From Burkholderiales bacterium (lineage in GTDB: Bacteria > Pseudomonadota > Gammaproteobacteria > Burkholderiales > Burkholderiaceae_D): a stretch of DNA of 6,614 nt. Made by a program: the position numbers and the translations under genes. The notes below the pieces were generated by a model. The model searched no databases. It saw only the letters and a program-made list of their open reading frames with translations, and was not told the origin of the DNA. This document shows positions 1 through 5,406 of this stretch, one piece after another; within the stretch, counting starts at the first letter, position 1, and each line of letters opens with the position of its first letter. The stretch spans positions 1 through 6,614 of the forward strand of contig JAGWUK010000170.1 of assembly GCA_028868455.1 (NCBI GenBank), written 5' to 3'.

Positions 1-587
1 CCCTTCCCAAGAAAACCCAGGTTCATCGGAAAGGCGTCTGCCGCCATCAACATGGAGTGAATATGCCACGGTCCGGGTGTGCATGTGGTTGCGGCGGTGC
101 CCACTGCCGGGCCAGTGCCACCGCCCAACATTGTCGTGACGCCGCTCATCAATGCCTCTTCAATTTGCTGAGGGCAAATGAAGTGAATATGCGAGTCAAT
201 ACCGCCCGCAGTCACAATCATTCCTTCCCCAGCGATAATCTCGGTAGCGCCGCCGATTGCCATATCGACGCCGGGCTGGATATCCGGATTGCCAGCCTTT
301 CCTATGCAGGCAATCAAGCCGTTCTTCAGACCGATATCGGCTTTTACAATACCCCAGTGATCCAGAATAACCGCATTGGTAATGACCGTATCCATGACAT
401 CGGCATGAACACGCTGCGATTGCCCCATCCCGTCACGTATCACTTTGCCGCCGCCAAATTTCACTTCCTCGCCATAGATAGCAAAATCTTTTTCGATCTC
501 AATGAACAGCCCTGTATCAGCGAGACGAATCTTGTCGCCGGTGGTGGGGCCGAACATCTCTGCATACGCCTGCCGCGAAATTTTCAT
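1..587 (-). CDS. ureC: Urease subunit alpha, N-terminal 195 residues (runs off left edge)
   Basis: UreC is the catalytic subunit of cytoplasmic nickel urease, which hydrolyses urea to ammonia and carbamate. The reading frame was translated by hand and is open from the ATG at 587 to base 1. It begins [20 protein letters not shown], and the usual family hallmarks follow in order: [61 protein letters not shown] and [20 protein letters not shown]. His133 and His135 of SHIHF match the first two nickel ligands of the family (His134/His136 in Klebsiella numbering). The carbamylated lysine and remaining ligands lie outside the window; family members have about 570 residues. The ATG overlaps the ureB stop as ATGA, and a G-rich stretch (about 592-596) just upstream can serve as ribosome binding site, so translation is probably coupled. 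Accessory genes such as ureE, ureF and ureG would be expected further left, but that is inference. Confidence 0.98.
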   Translation of the reverse strand, partial: MKISRQAYAEMFGPTTGDKIRLADTGLFIEIEKDFAIYGEEVKFGGGKVIRDGMGQSQRVHADVMDTVITNAVILDHWGIVKADIGLKNGLIACIGKAGNPDIQPGVDMAIGGATEIIAGEGMIVTAGGIDSHIHFICPQQIEEALMSGVTTMLGGGTGPAVGTAATTCTPGPWHIHSMLMAADAFPMNLGFLGK

Positions 588-889
588 AGCGCCCCCATGA
601 CTTTGCCGCTGAATCCGTACACTTTACGCTCACCAGCCAGCGCGACCAGTTCCACCGTGCGCTGCTGCCCCGGCTCAAACCGCACGGCAGTGCCGGCAGC
701 GATGTTCAAGCGCATTCCGTATGCCAGTTCCCGATCAAACTGCAATGCCGGATTGGTTTCAAAAAAATGAAAATGGGACCCGACCTGTATCGGCCTGTCA
801 CCACTGTTGGCCACCATGATCGTGGCAGTCTGACGACCGAGATTTAATTCAATGTCCCCATCAGCTATCAGATATTCGCCTGGAATCAT
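584..889 (-). CDS. ureB: Urease subunit beta
   Basis: This encodes the small beta subunit of nickel urease, a structural partner of UreC in the (alpha-beta-gamma)3 holoenzyme. The protein has 101 residues, the usual size for a free-standing UreB. It starts [16 protein letters not shown] and carries the family signature [11 protein letters not shown] (about residues 36-46), followed by the conserved stretch ending in [12 protein letters not shown]. The ATG at 889 is preceded by a strong AGGAGG (894-899 on the plus strand, read on the minus) four bases away. This Shine-Dalgarno sequence merges with the ureA stop codon (TAG at 900-898, within TAGGAGG), so ureA and ureB are almost contiguous. The ureB TGA overlaps the ureC ATG by four bases. 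All of this supports a single ureABC transcript. Confidence 0.98.
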   Translation of the reverse strand: MIPGEYLIADGDIELNLGRQTATIMVANSGDRPIQVGSHFHFFETNPALQFDRELAYGMRLNIAAGTAVRFEPGQQRTVELVALAGERKVYGFSGKVMGAL

Positions 890-897
890 ATTGCCTC

Positions 898-1200
898 CTA
901 TGGAATCGGATGATGAACGGTCACCAGTTTGGTGCCATCGGGAAATGTCGCCTCGACCTGAATATCCGGAATCATCTCTGGAATACCCTCCATGACATCT
1001 GCACGTGTCAATATTTGCGTACCTTCTGACATTAATTCGGCCACGCTTTTTCCATCGCGTGCGCCCTCCATGATGGCCGCCGTAATCAGGGCAACACTTT
1101 CCGGATAATTTAACTTCAAGCCGCGCGCCTTGCGACGCTCCGCCAGCAATGCTGCCGTAAAGATCAGCAATTTATCTTTTTCTCTTGGCGTCAAATCCAT
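898..1200 (-). CDS. ureA: Urease subunit gamma
   Basis: This encodes the gamma subunit of nickel urease and is the first structural gene of the operon here. The protein has 100 residues, the standard UreA length. It starts [20 protein letters not shown] and contains [20 protein letters not shown] (about residues 31-50), then [20 protein letters not shown] near the C-terminus; all are typical of the family. An upstream in-frame start at 1248 would add 16 residues not typical of the family. The ATG at 1200 is chosen because it matches the family N-terminus and is preceded by AGGAAA (about 1206-1211). The spacing to ureB is effectively zero. The preceding ~300 bases carry sigma-54 and NtrC-type sites, listed separately. 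ureD does not lie directly upstream, although it often does in proteobacteria. Confidence 0.98.
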   Translation of the reverse strand: MDLTPREKDKLLIFTAALLAERRKARGLKLNYPESVALITAAIMEGARDGKSVAELMSEGTQILTRADVMEGIPEMIPDIQVEATFPDGTKLVTVHHPIP

Positions 1201-1298
1201 GTTATTTCCTATTCCGAGTTCAACTTTCGCTACAACACAAGGGCTCAATCATACTTGCACGCAAGTTGTTCAATATCACTTCGCTGTGATTAACTTTC

Positions 1299-1314
1299 AG
1301 CAAGAATCAAACCA
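1299..1314 (-). promoter_or_regulatory. Candidate sigma-54 (-24/-12) promoter of ureABC
   Basis: On the minus strand the site reads TGGTTTGATTCTTGCT. Compared with the sigma-54 consensus TGGCACG-N4-TTGCW, it keeps the invariant GG and GC at the exact required spacing, plus the G at position 7 and the full TTGCW. This gives 9 of 12 informative positions; the three mismatches are in CAC (TTT here). The predicted start is near 1288, which gives an ~88-base leader before the ureA ATG. A matching NtrC enhancer upstream strengthens the call. Confidence 0.6.
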
Positions 1315-1364
1315 GCAATCGCCCATCAAAAGACAACACAAATGCCCCATTTTTGCACATCGCA

Positions 1365-1381
1365 AGCACCAAAATGATGCA
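1365..1381. promoter_or_regulatory. Candidate NtrC enhancer site upstream of ureABC
   Basis: The plus strand reads AGCACCAAAATGATGCA; the minus strand reads TGCATCATTTTGGTGCT. The NtrC consensus is a GCACCA-N3-TGGTGC dyad, and this site differs from it at one base (A for G in the second half-site). Its centre is about 85 bases upstream of the start predicted from the sigma-54 element, a workable enhancer distance. A weaker partial match, TGCCCCATTTTTGCACA at 1343-1359, is centred 22 bases (two helical turns) closer to the promoter. NtrC activation of urease under nitrogen limitation is known in other bacteria; its operation here is inferred. Confidence 0.6.
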
Positions 1382-1504
1382 GATATCCGCGCCAATTGAT
1401 TGCGGCGCGTTACACCGCCCCCGAAGCCCTGCTTTTTTCCGATTACAATCAATGCTTCAAGCCATGCTTGCCATTCACTGCTTGTTTACCACCTGAAATT
1501 TCAC

Positions 1505-2608
1505 ATGCCACCCATCCCATTTTTTCGCGCCTTGCTATGCATCGTCTTTTTCACCTGGACATGGAATGCGATAGCGAGCACCAACGCGCCTCCGGCATGG
1601 CAACGCATTACTTTGCAAAATAAGGCAAGCCAGACGACTTACGATTTTCCGGTCTTTGCCAATCATGATTTACATGCGGATTTAAGGGAAATTCAAGAAG
1701 TTATATTTATTCAGCATGGCATCCGGCGTAATGGCGACACCTACTTCAGTACCATGCTTGGCTTGTTAAAAAAATCCGGGCGCGCAGAAAAAAATATGTT
1801 AATTATCGCTCCTGAATTTCCCACGACAAGCGACAACGGTGCGGCGTTCCACGGGATGCCATTGTGGGAGAGTCATGGGTGGAGCGCAGGTGAAAATGCC
1901 GTCGTTCGCGCCAATGGCACATATGCCATCAGCGCATTTGAGGTATTAGATGATTTGCTGACGATGGTTTCAGACAAATCGCACTTTCCGCAGATCAGAA
2001 AAATTACATTCGCTGGCCACTCTGCAGGCGCCCAGCTATTGCAACGGTATGCAATTCTTAACCATGAAGATGAAGGTTTGCGTGCGAACGGCACTGAAAT
2101 CCAGTACATCATCGCCAACCCGTCATCTTTTCTGTATTACACCGCAAAACGTCCTGACAAAAATCGCTTCATCGACTACGAACAAGCACAGTGTCCAAAT
2201 TACGACCAATACCGCTATGGTATGCAAGGAATGCTCCCTTACGCAAAAAACCTGAGCGGCATGCAACTTTTTCAGAGGGCAGCGGCGAGAAAAATAATTT
2301 ATCTTGCAGGTACAAAGGACAACAACCCCGCACATCGCCTGCTGGACAAATCCTGCGCCGCCGAAGCGCAAGGATCCAACAGGCTAGAGCGTGCCCTGGC
2401 CTACTGGCACTATGAAATCAGCCTTGCCGGCCAGAGTAGGTCCATCCAGCATCAATATTTCGAAGTGAACGGCGTCGCGCATCAACAGGAGAAAATGTTC
2501 AACGCGGTATGTGCTGCAAAAGCGCTATTTGACGTCGACACAGATGCTTCGGCAGACGCTGCATCATGTCAAAAAATTTCCCCTGTCCCATTTATCAATG
2601 ACCAATAA
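1505..2608 (+). CDS. Secreted alpha/beta hydrolase (esterase/lipase-like)
   Basis: This is a probable exported serine hydrolase of 367 residues; its substrate is unknown. From the ATG at 1505 the N-terminus is a clear signal peptide: a short start with Arg8, a hydrophobic core ALLCIVFFTWTW, and likely cleavage after NAIA near residue 24. The fold signatures are in order. The strand VIFIQHG (His71-Gly72) probably forms the oxyanion-hole region. The nucleophile elbow GHSAG gives Ser173. LAGTKDNNP gives a likely catalytic Asp272, and VNGVAHQQ gives a likely His326. Four cysteines in the mature protein could form disulfides, as in periplasmic or extracellular enzymes. The frame extends upstream to a TTG at 1400, but that would place 35 extra residues before the signal peptide, so ATG 1505 is preferred although it has no clear Shine-Dalgarno. 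The gene is divergent from ureABC and convergent with the SCO gene. The function is inferred from the fold only. Confidence 0.85.
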   Translation: MPPIPFFRALLCIVFFTWTWNAIASTNAPPAWQRITLQNKASQTTYDFPVFANHDLHADLREIQEVIFIQHGIRRNGDTYFSTMLGLLKKSGRAEKNMLIIAPEFPTTSDNGAAFHGMPLWESHGWSAGENAVVRANGTYAISAFEVLDDLLTMVSDKSHFPQIRKITFAGHSAGAQLLQRYAILNHEDEGLRANGTEIQYIIANPSSFLYYTAKRPDKNRFIDYEQAQCPNYDQYRYGMQGMLPYAKNLSGMQLFQRAAARKIIYLAGTKDNNPAHRLLDKSCAAEAQGSNRLERALAYWHYEISLAGQSRSIQHQYFEVNGVAHQQEKMFNAVCAAKALFDVDTDASADAASCQKISPVPFINDQ

Positions 2609-2662
2609 CGGCTTCAGCATGCGGACCTTCAATAGCGATGTAAAGTAGCCTCTGGATTTCGC

Positions 2663-3379
2663 TCAATATCCAAGTGGCATGAGTCGTTCGTAATCAGCTT
2701 GCATCCGATGCATCTCCAACAGAGAATTTGCCGCATAGATACCGCGAATTCGCCCCTTTTTATCGACGAGGAAAGCGCGCTGCCCGTGCAGCGGCTCTCC
2801 GTTTGATGTGCGTGCTTCCATATCCGTCAACAAACTATTTGCCAGACGCTTCACTTCTGCACGCATGCCAGTCAGCATGTGCCAATCGCCAGGCAAATTT
2901 AACCGTCGGCTGTATTCCGAAAGGGATCGGACGTCGTCAATTTCCGGCGTCACCGTCATCATCAAAAACCTCGGCTGTGATGCGCCTGGCACCTTGGCAA
3001 TCTGCCCCTGCAACTCGCGCAAGACCTCAAGCGAAACCGGACACAAGGAAGTACATCCGCCATAAAAAAATCCGACAAAGCTTGGCCCGGATAGAAAAAC
3101 CGTTTCATCAATCGCGTGCCCATATTGATCATTCAAAGAAAAATGGGCGATTTGCTGCCACGATGCCCACCTGTCCCAGCGCGGCTGTAAATTTTGCTGC
3201 GTATAAAAAGGTAATTCATCCGTATTCAGCGCACTTTTCGGTGCATCCATCGCACCGATGTACCAGCCAAATAAAAACAGCGTGCAGACGGTGACCAGAA
3301 TCGACAAACACACGATCCGGCACCATCGCCATGCGTTGAATTGATTCCGGTCAGCTAATCCGGACATCACCAATCCCAT
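2663..3379 (-). CDS. SCO1/SenC family protein (thioredoxin-fold copper chaperone), membrane anchored
   Basis: SCO1/SenC proteins deliver copper to the CuA centre of cytochrome c oxidase or act as thiol-disulfide proteins on the outer face of the inner membrane. With the ATG at 3379 the protein has 238 residues. Residues ~20-42 form one transmembrane segment (IVCLSILVTVCTLFLFGWYI region), followed by a periplasmic thioredoxin-like domain. The copper-binding motif is GGCTSLCP, with Cys109 and Cys113 in CxxxC spacing, and the distal ligand is probably His198 in EPLHGQRAFLVD; all three SCO ligands are present. The start is uncertain. A TTG at 3397 would overlap the stop of the upstream lipoprotein gene as TTGA and give 244 residues, and another ATG lies at 3367. 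None has a strong Shine-Dalgarno, so coupling to the upstream gene is likely. That gene encodes a His-rich YHYH-domain lipoprotein, consistent with a joint metal role. No cytochrome oxidase gene is visible nearby. Confidence 0.93.
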   Translation of the reverse strand: MGLVMSGLADRNQFNAWRWCRIVCLSILVTVCTLFLFGWYIGAMDAPKSALNTDELPFYTQQNLQPRWDRWASWQQIAHFSLNDQYGHAIDETVFLSGPSFVGFFYGGCTSLCPVSLEVLRELQGQIAKVPGASQPRFLMMTVTPEIDDVRSLSEYSRRLNLPGDWHMLTGMRAEVKRLANSLLTDMEARTSNGEPLHGQRAFLVDKKGRIRGIYAANSLLEMHRMQADYERLMPLGY

Positions 3380-3393
3380 TTCTGACACCGTCT

Positions 3394-4620
3394 TCAATTA
3401 ATAGAAACCGGTGTTCCCTTGTAACAACCGATGGTGTAGGGGAATTCTTTCGTCTGATGGTAATGGTATTGATTTACTGCCACGCCATTCACAACAATCA
3501 TGTGGGTATGACCATGGCATTCGTCCAAGTCGGCATTTGTCAGCGCCTTGCCATTCTCACCGAGATTGCCATAGAGGCCAAAACCATCCGCAATATAGCC
3601 GACCAACGGTGAATGCTGCCCCGGTGTATCTTTTTGCGTCAGACATGAAGAAACATTGTGATGGTGGTACTTGCCGGTGCGCTCAGGATGCCCTTGGCAT
3701 GCATCCTGGATTTCCCACGCCACCGCATCGCGATTGGCGCCATCATCCGCGTTGAACAAACGCACACCGTCGAGCAACACGCCTATCGCGCCGAGACCTG
3801 TGCATCTCGGCTTGTCGGCAACCACGGGATGGGCTGGCAATCCCCACGCAATATTTGCCTGCGCAATGGCGTTAGGATTTCGGTCATAAGCATAGGCGGG
3901 ATCGGTACTGGCGATTGGAAACGTACCTGTGGGATTGGGGGGCAACCCATTTCCTGTAATACCTAATGTACTTCCGAACGACACCAGAAAGCTGGAAGTC
4001 CAGTTGACCGCACCTTGTACGCTAATTTTACTCAGCGAGTTCCAGGTAAGCCCATCAGAATTAAACCATGGCCCTTTACTGCTTGCGCCACCGCCGCCAT
4101 TCGCCGAATAGCAGGTATAAACATAACCAACTGCCGGACCTGTCTGGCTAAATTTGCCGTCGCCCAATGGTACTTTGCTGGGATCAATAGCAATGGCCGT
4201 CGCTACGACCGGAGTAAGTTCCACACTTGCTGACACAGCACCGACCCCGGCTGCGTTGACGGCCGCAACATTGCACCTATATTTCGTGCCATTGAGCAAA
4301 CCCGTGACAACAACCGGACTGGAGGTTGTACTGATAGTCCGCGAAACACTCCCTGCCATACATGTCGCGGTATACGACGCGATTGTGGCACCACCATCGG
4401 ATGCTGGCGCCATAAAATTCAGCGTCACACTGCCATCACCAGCGATTCCGGTCACATTGGTTGGTGTTCCTGGCAAGTTAAAAACGGCACTCGCATTCGT
4501 TACACCTGCTCCATTTGTTGCACCGCTAGTGCCGGAGGTCGTTGACGACGCCACGCTACTGGAACCACCACATGCCGACAAAAAAATCGCAGCGCATATC
4601 GCCAGGCTAAACTGTTTCAT
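3394..4620 (-). CDS. YHYH-domain lipoprotein with N-terminal fibronectin type III domain
   Basis: The 408-residue product is a predicted envelope lipoprotein. The signal sequence ends in the lipobox LSAC with lipidated Cys17, and a Ser/Thr/Gly-rich linker follows (about 18-50). Residues ~52-136 look like a fibronectin type III domain (PGTPTNVTGIAGDGSVTLNF through LLNGTKYRCNVAAVNAAG). Residues ~165-405 match the YHYH domain family. They include GAIGVLLDGVRLFN, the His cluster KYHHHN (318-322), HSPLVGYIADGFGLYGNLG, DECHGHTH (366-373) and the name-giving YHYH (385-388), followed by EFPYTIGCYKGTP. Six cysteines in this half (170, 273, 308, 326, 368, 399) could form disulfides, and the histidines suggest metal binding. 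The biochemical role of the family is not established to my knowledge. The ATG has a good AAGGAG (4628-4633) seven bases upstream. The stop overlaps a possible TTG start of the SCO gene, implying co-transcription. A MITE-like element ends about 22 bases beyond the start. Confidence 0.9.
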   Translation of the reverse strand: MKQFSLAICAAIFLSACGGSSSVASSTTSGTSGATNGAGVTNASAVFNLPGTPTNVTGIAGDGSVTLNFMAPASDGGATIASYTATCMAGSVSRTISTTSSPVVVTGLLNGTKYRCNVAAVNAAGVGAVSASVELTPVVATAIAIDPSKVPLGDGKFSQTGPAVGYVYTCYSANGGGGASSKGPWFNSDGLTWNSLSKISVQGAVNWTSSFLVSFGSTLGITGNGLPPNPTGTFPIASTDPAYAYDRNPNAIAQANIAWGLPAHPVVADKPRCTGLGAIGVLLDGVRLFNADDGANRDAVAWEIQDACQGHPERTGKYHHHNVSSCLTQKDTPGQHSPLVGYIADGFGLYGNLGENGKALTNADLDECHGHTHMIVVNGVAVNQYHYHQTKEFPYTIGCYKGTPVSIN

Positions 4621-4627
4621 CTCTTTT

Positions 4628-4633
4628 CTCCTT
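4628..4633 (-). promoter_or_regulatory. Ribosome binding site of the YHYH lipoprotein gene
   Basis: The minus strand reads AAGGAG seven bases before the ATG at 4620. It is the only strong Shine-Dalgarno of this two-gene operon, since the downstream SCO gene has none. The inverted-repeat element at 4642-4844 starts only nine bases beyond it, so any promoter for the operon must lie within or beyond that element. Confidence 0.75.
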
Positions 4634-4641
4634 CTTTACAT

Positions 4642-4844
4642 TAGGACTTACGCAAATTTTCTCCGGCAGCGATATAGCTCCTCGCTGCACGATTTATACG
4701 TTGTGTACTGCCTCCGGCGCCATAGTTCGGTCGCGAATTCAGACAACAAATTGTTTGCCAACGTAACGGACTTCCGTTGCAAGGAAAGCCTCCTTAACAT
4801 CAAAGGGAGTTTCACCTTGCTGCAACAATTTTTAGTCAGTCCTA
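4642..4844. mobile_element. MITE-like element with imperfect terminal inverted repeats
   Basis: The left end (4642-4659) reads TAGGACTTACGCAAATTT. The reverse complement of the right end (4844-4827) reads TAGGACTGACTAAAAATT. Ungapped, 14 of 18 positions match, including the first seven. The outermost TA on both sides could be a duplicated TA target, leaving a ~199-base element with GGACT...AGTCC ends. The interior holds several short hairpins: GCAGCGA/TCGCTGC (4666-4672/4682-4688), AACGGA-CT-TCCGTT (4765-4778) and AAGGA/TCCTT (4781-4785/4791-4795). No transposase is encoded, so it would need to be mobilised in trans. The size, TA ends and internal structure resemble a miniature inverted-repeat element. 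I do not recognise the family, and the assignment rests on one copy. Confidence 0.5.
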
Positions 4845-5022
4845 CCGATGCGCCACAAAGACGAGCGCATCTTCATTCACGTTTTGCCATCATGAAAAAA
4901 AATTGTGGAGAAAGTATGAAGACCAGAGAAACCACGCACCATTGATGAGTTTCATCAGCAATTCAACGAAATTTCGATTGAAATGTTCCGACAAAAAACA
5001 AAACTGAAACTGCGACAAGCAC

Positions 5023-5051
5023 TTGTCAGTCACTTGCAGTTTGCGTATAGT
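5023..5051 (+). promoter_or_regulatory. Predicted sigma-70 promoter with overlapping dyad
   Basis: The -35 box is TTGTCA (5023-5028) and the -10 box is TATAGT (5046-5051), each 5 of 6 against consensus, with the ideal 17-base spacer. Transcription would start near 5058. A perfect 6-2-6 inverted repeat GACAAG-CA-CTTGTC (5014-5027) covers most of the -35 box, a typical place for a repressor operator. The transcript would run towards the dehydratase gene 350 bases downstream or form a separate small RNA. Confidence 0.5.
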
Positions 5052-5396
5052 CGTATCCATGTTCACATCATGCCGCGCCCAGAATAGTGTTTTGACTGCA
5101 GCCTTTATTGGTGCTGTCGCCGCTGTGCGCAAGCATGATGCTGCAATTATTTCCACATCCTCCGAGATCCGAATTATCAAGGGTCGTTGAGCTACAGCCA
5201 AAGCTGGTGCCCGGCGACTCGCCCCTCCATTCACGACGTGCAAACACACGCTCGTAATTTTTTCCCAACGCTGAACTGCATCTGCAAAATTCGTCATTGC
5301 CTATTTTTCTGATTGAACCATAAACAATGACCGGGCAACTCCGACGCCCCTTCTTATGCAGATAGATTGAAGCAGCGCTTCGACTTTCGACTACGC

Positions 5397-5401
5397 AGGA
5401 G
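5397..5401 (+). promoter_or_regulatory. Ribosome binding site fixing the dehydratase start
   Basis: AGGAG lies five bases before the ATG at 5407. It supports this start over the internal ATG at codon 35 (5509), which would match the usual family N-terminus more closely but lacks a comparable Shine-Dalgarno in the preceding bases. Confidence 0.8.
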
Positions 5402-5406
5402 TTCTT

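Larger units (their letters stand above)
1201..1504. other. Divergent intergenic region between ureA and the secreted hydrolase
   Basis: No gene is supported in these ~300 bases. Besides the sigma-54 and NtrC sites there is a perfect 6-2-6 inverted repeat ACTTGC-AC-GCAAGT at 1253-1266, inside the predicted ureA leader. A related TTGC-N5-GCAA lies at 1353-1365. Towards the hydrolase gene, TACAAT at 1444-1449 is a possible -10 box, but no convincing -35 was found at the right distance. Short overlapping open frames here start with non-ATG codons or are antisense to ureA, and they resemble no protein I recognise. Confidence 0.6.
4845..5406. other. Gene-poor stretch with palindromes and one promoter; no convincing protein gene
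   Basis: Open frames exist on both strands: a 135-codon minus frame at 4890-5297, a nested 66-codon minus frame, and a 43-codon plus frame at 5059-5190. None shows family motifs or a good ribosome binding site, so none is called. What can be seen is a hairpin TGATGA-GTT-TCATCA at 4943-4957, a 21-base near-palindrome at 4962-4982 centred on CGAAATTTCG, and a promoter with an overlapping dyad at 5014-5051. There is also a small dyad GAAGC-AGC-GCTTC at 5369-5381 just before the ribosome binding site of the dehydratase gene. The stretch could be a decayed gene, a small-RNA locus or a long leader for the downstream gene. Confidence 0.5.

Noticed and set aside
57..770. Long plus-strand open frame of 237 codons across the urease genes
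   Set aside because: It is antisense to ureC and ureB, whose minus-strand translations match their families residue by residue. The plus-strand product has no recognisable motif.
1275..1290. ATCAC-N6-GTGAT dyad resembling a CRP site
   Set aside because: The CRP consensus is TGTGA-N6-TCACA. Here the half-sites have the opposite orientation, so it is not a CRP match.
1444..1449. TACAAT as the -10 box of the hydrolase gene
   Set aside because: No acceptable -35 box lies 16-18 bases upstream, so it is mentioned only as part of the intergenic description.
2609..2662. Possible bidirectional terminator between the hydrolase and SCO genes
   Set aside because: Only a weak five-base pairing (TGGAT/ATCCA around 2653-2672) is present, with no T-run on either side.
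2728..3294. Plus-strand open frame of 188 codons
   Set aside because: It lies opposite the SCO gene, which has clear CxxxC and His ligands on the minus strand.
4154..4945. Plus-strand open frame of 263 codons
   Set aside because: Its first half is the antisense of the FN3-YHYH lipoprotein, and the rest runs through the inverted-repeat element. There is no family motif and no ribosome binding site.
4890..5297. Minus-strand open frame of 135 codons as a hypothetical gene
   Set aside because: It shows no recognisable domain, only a weak AGG near the start, and its tail crosses palindromes and A-tracts that look regulatory. It could be a real orphan gene, but nothing in the sequence supports it beyond being open.
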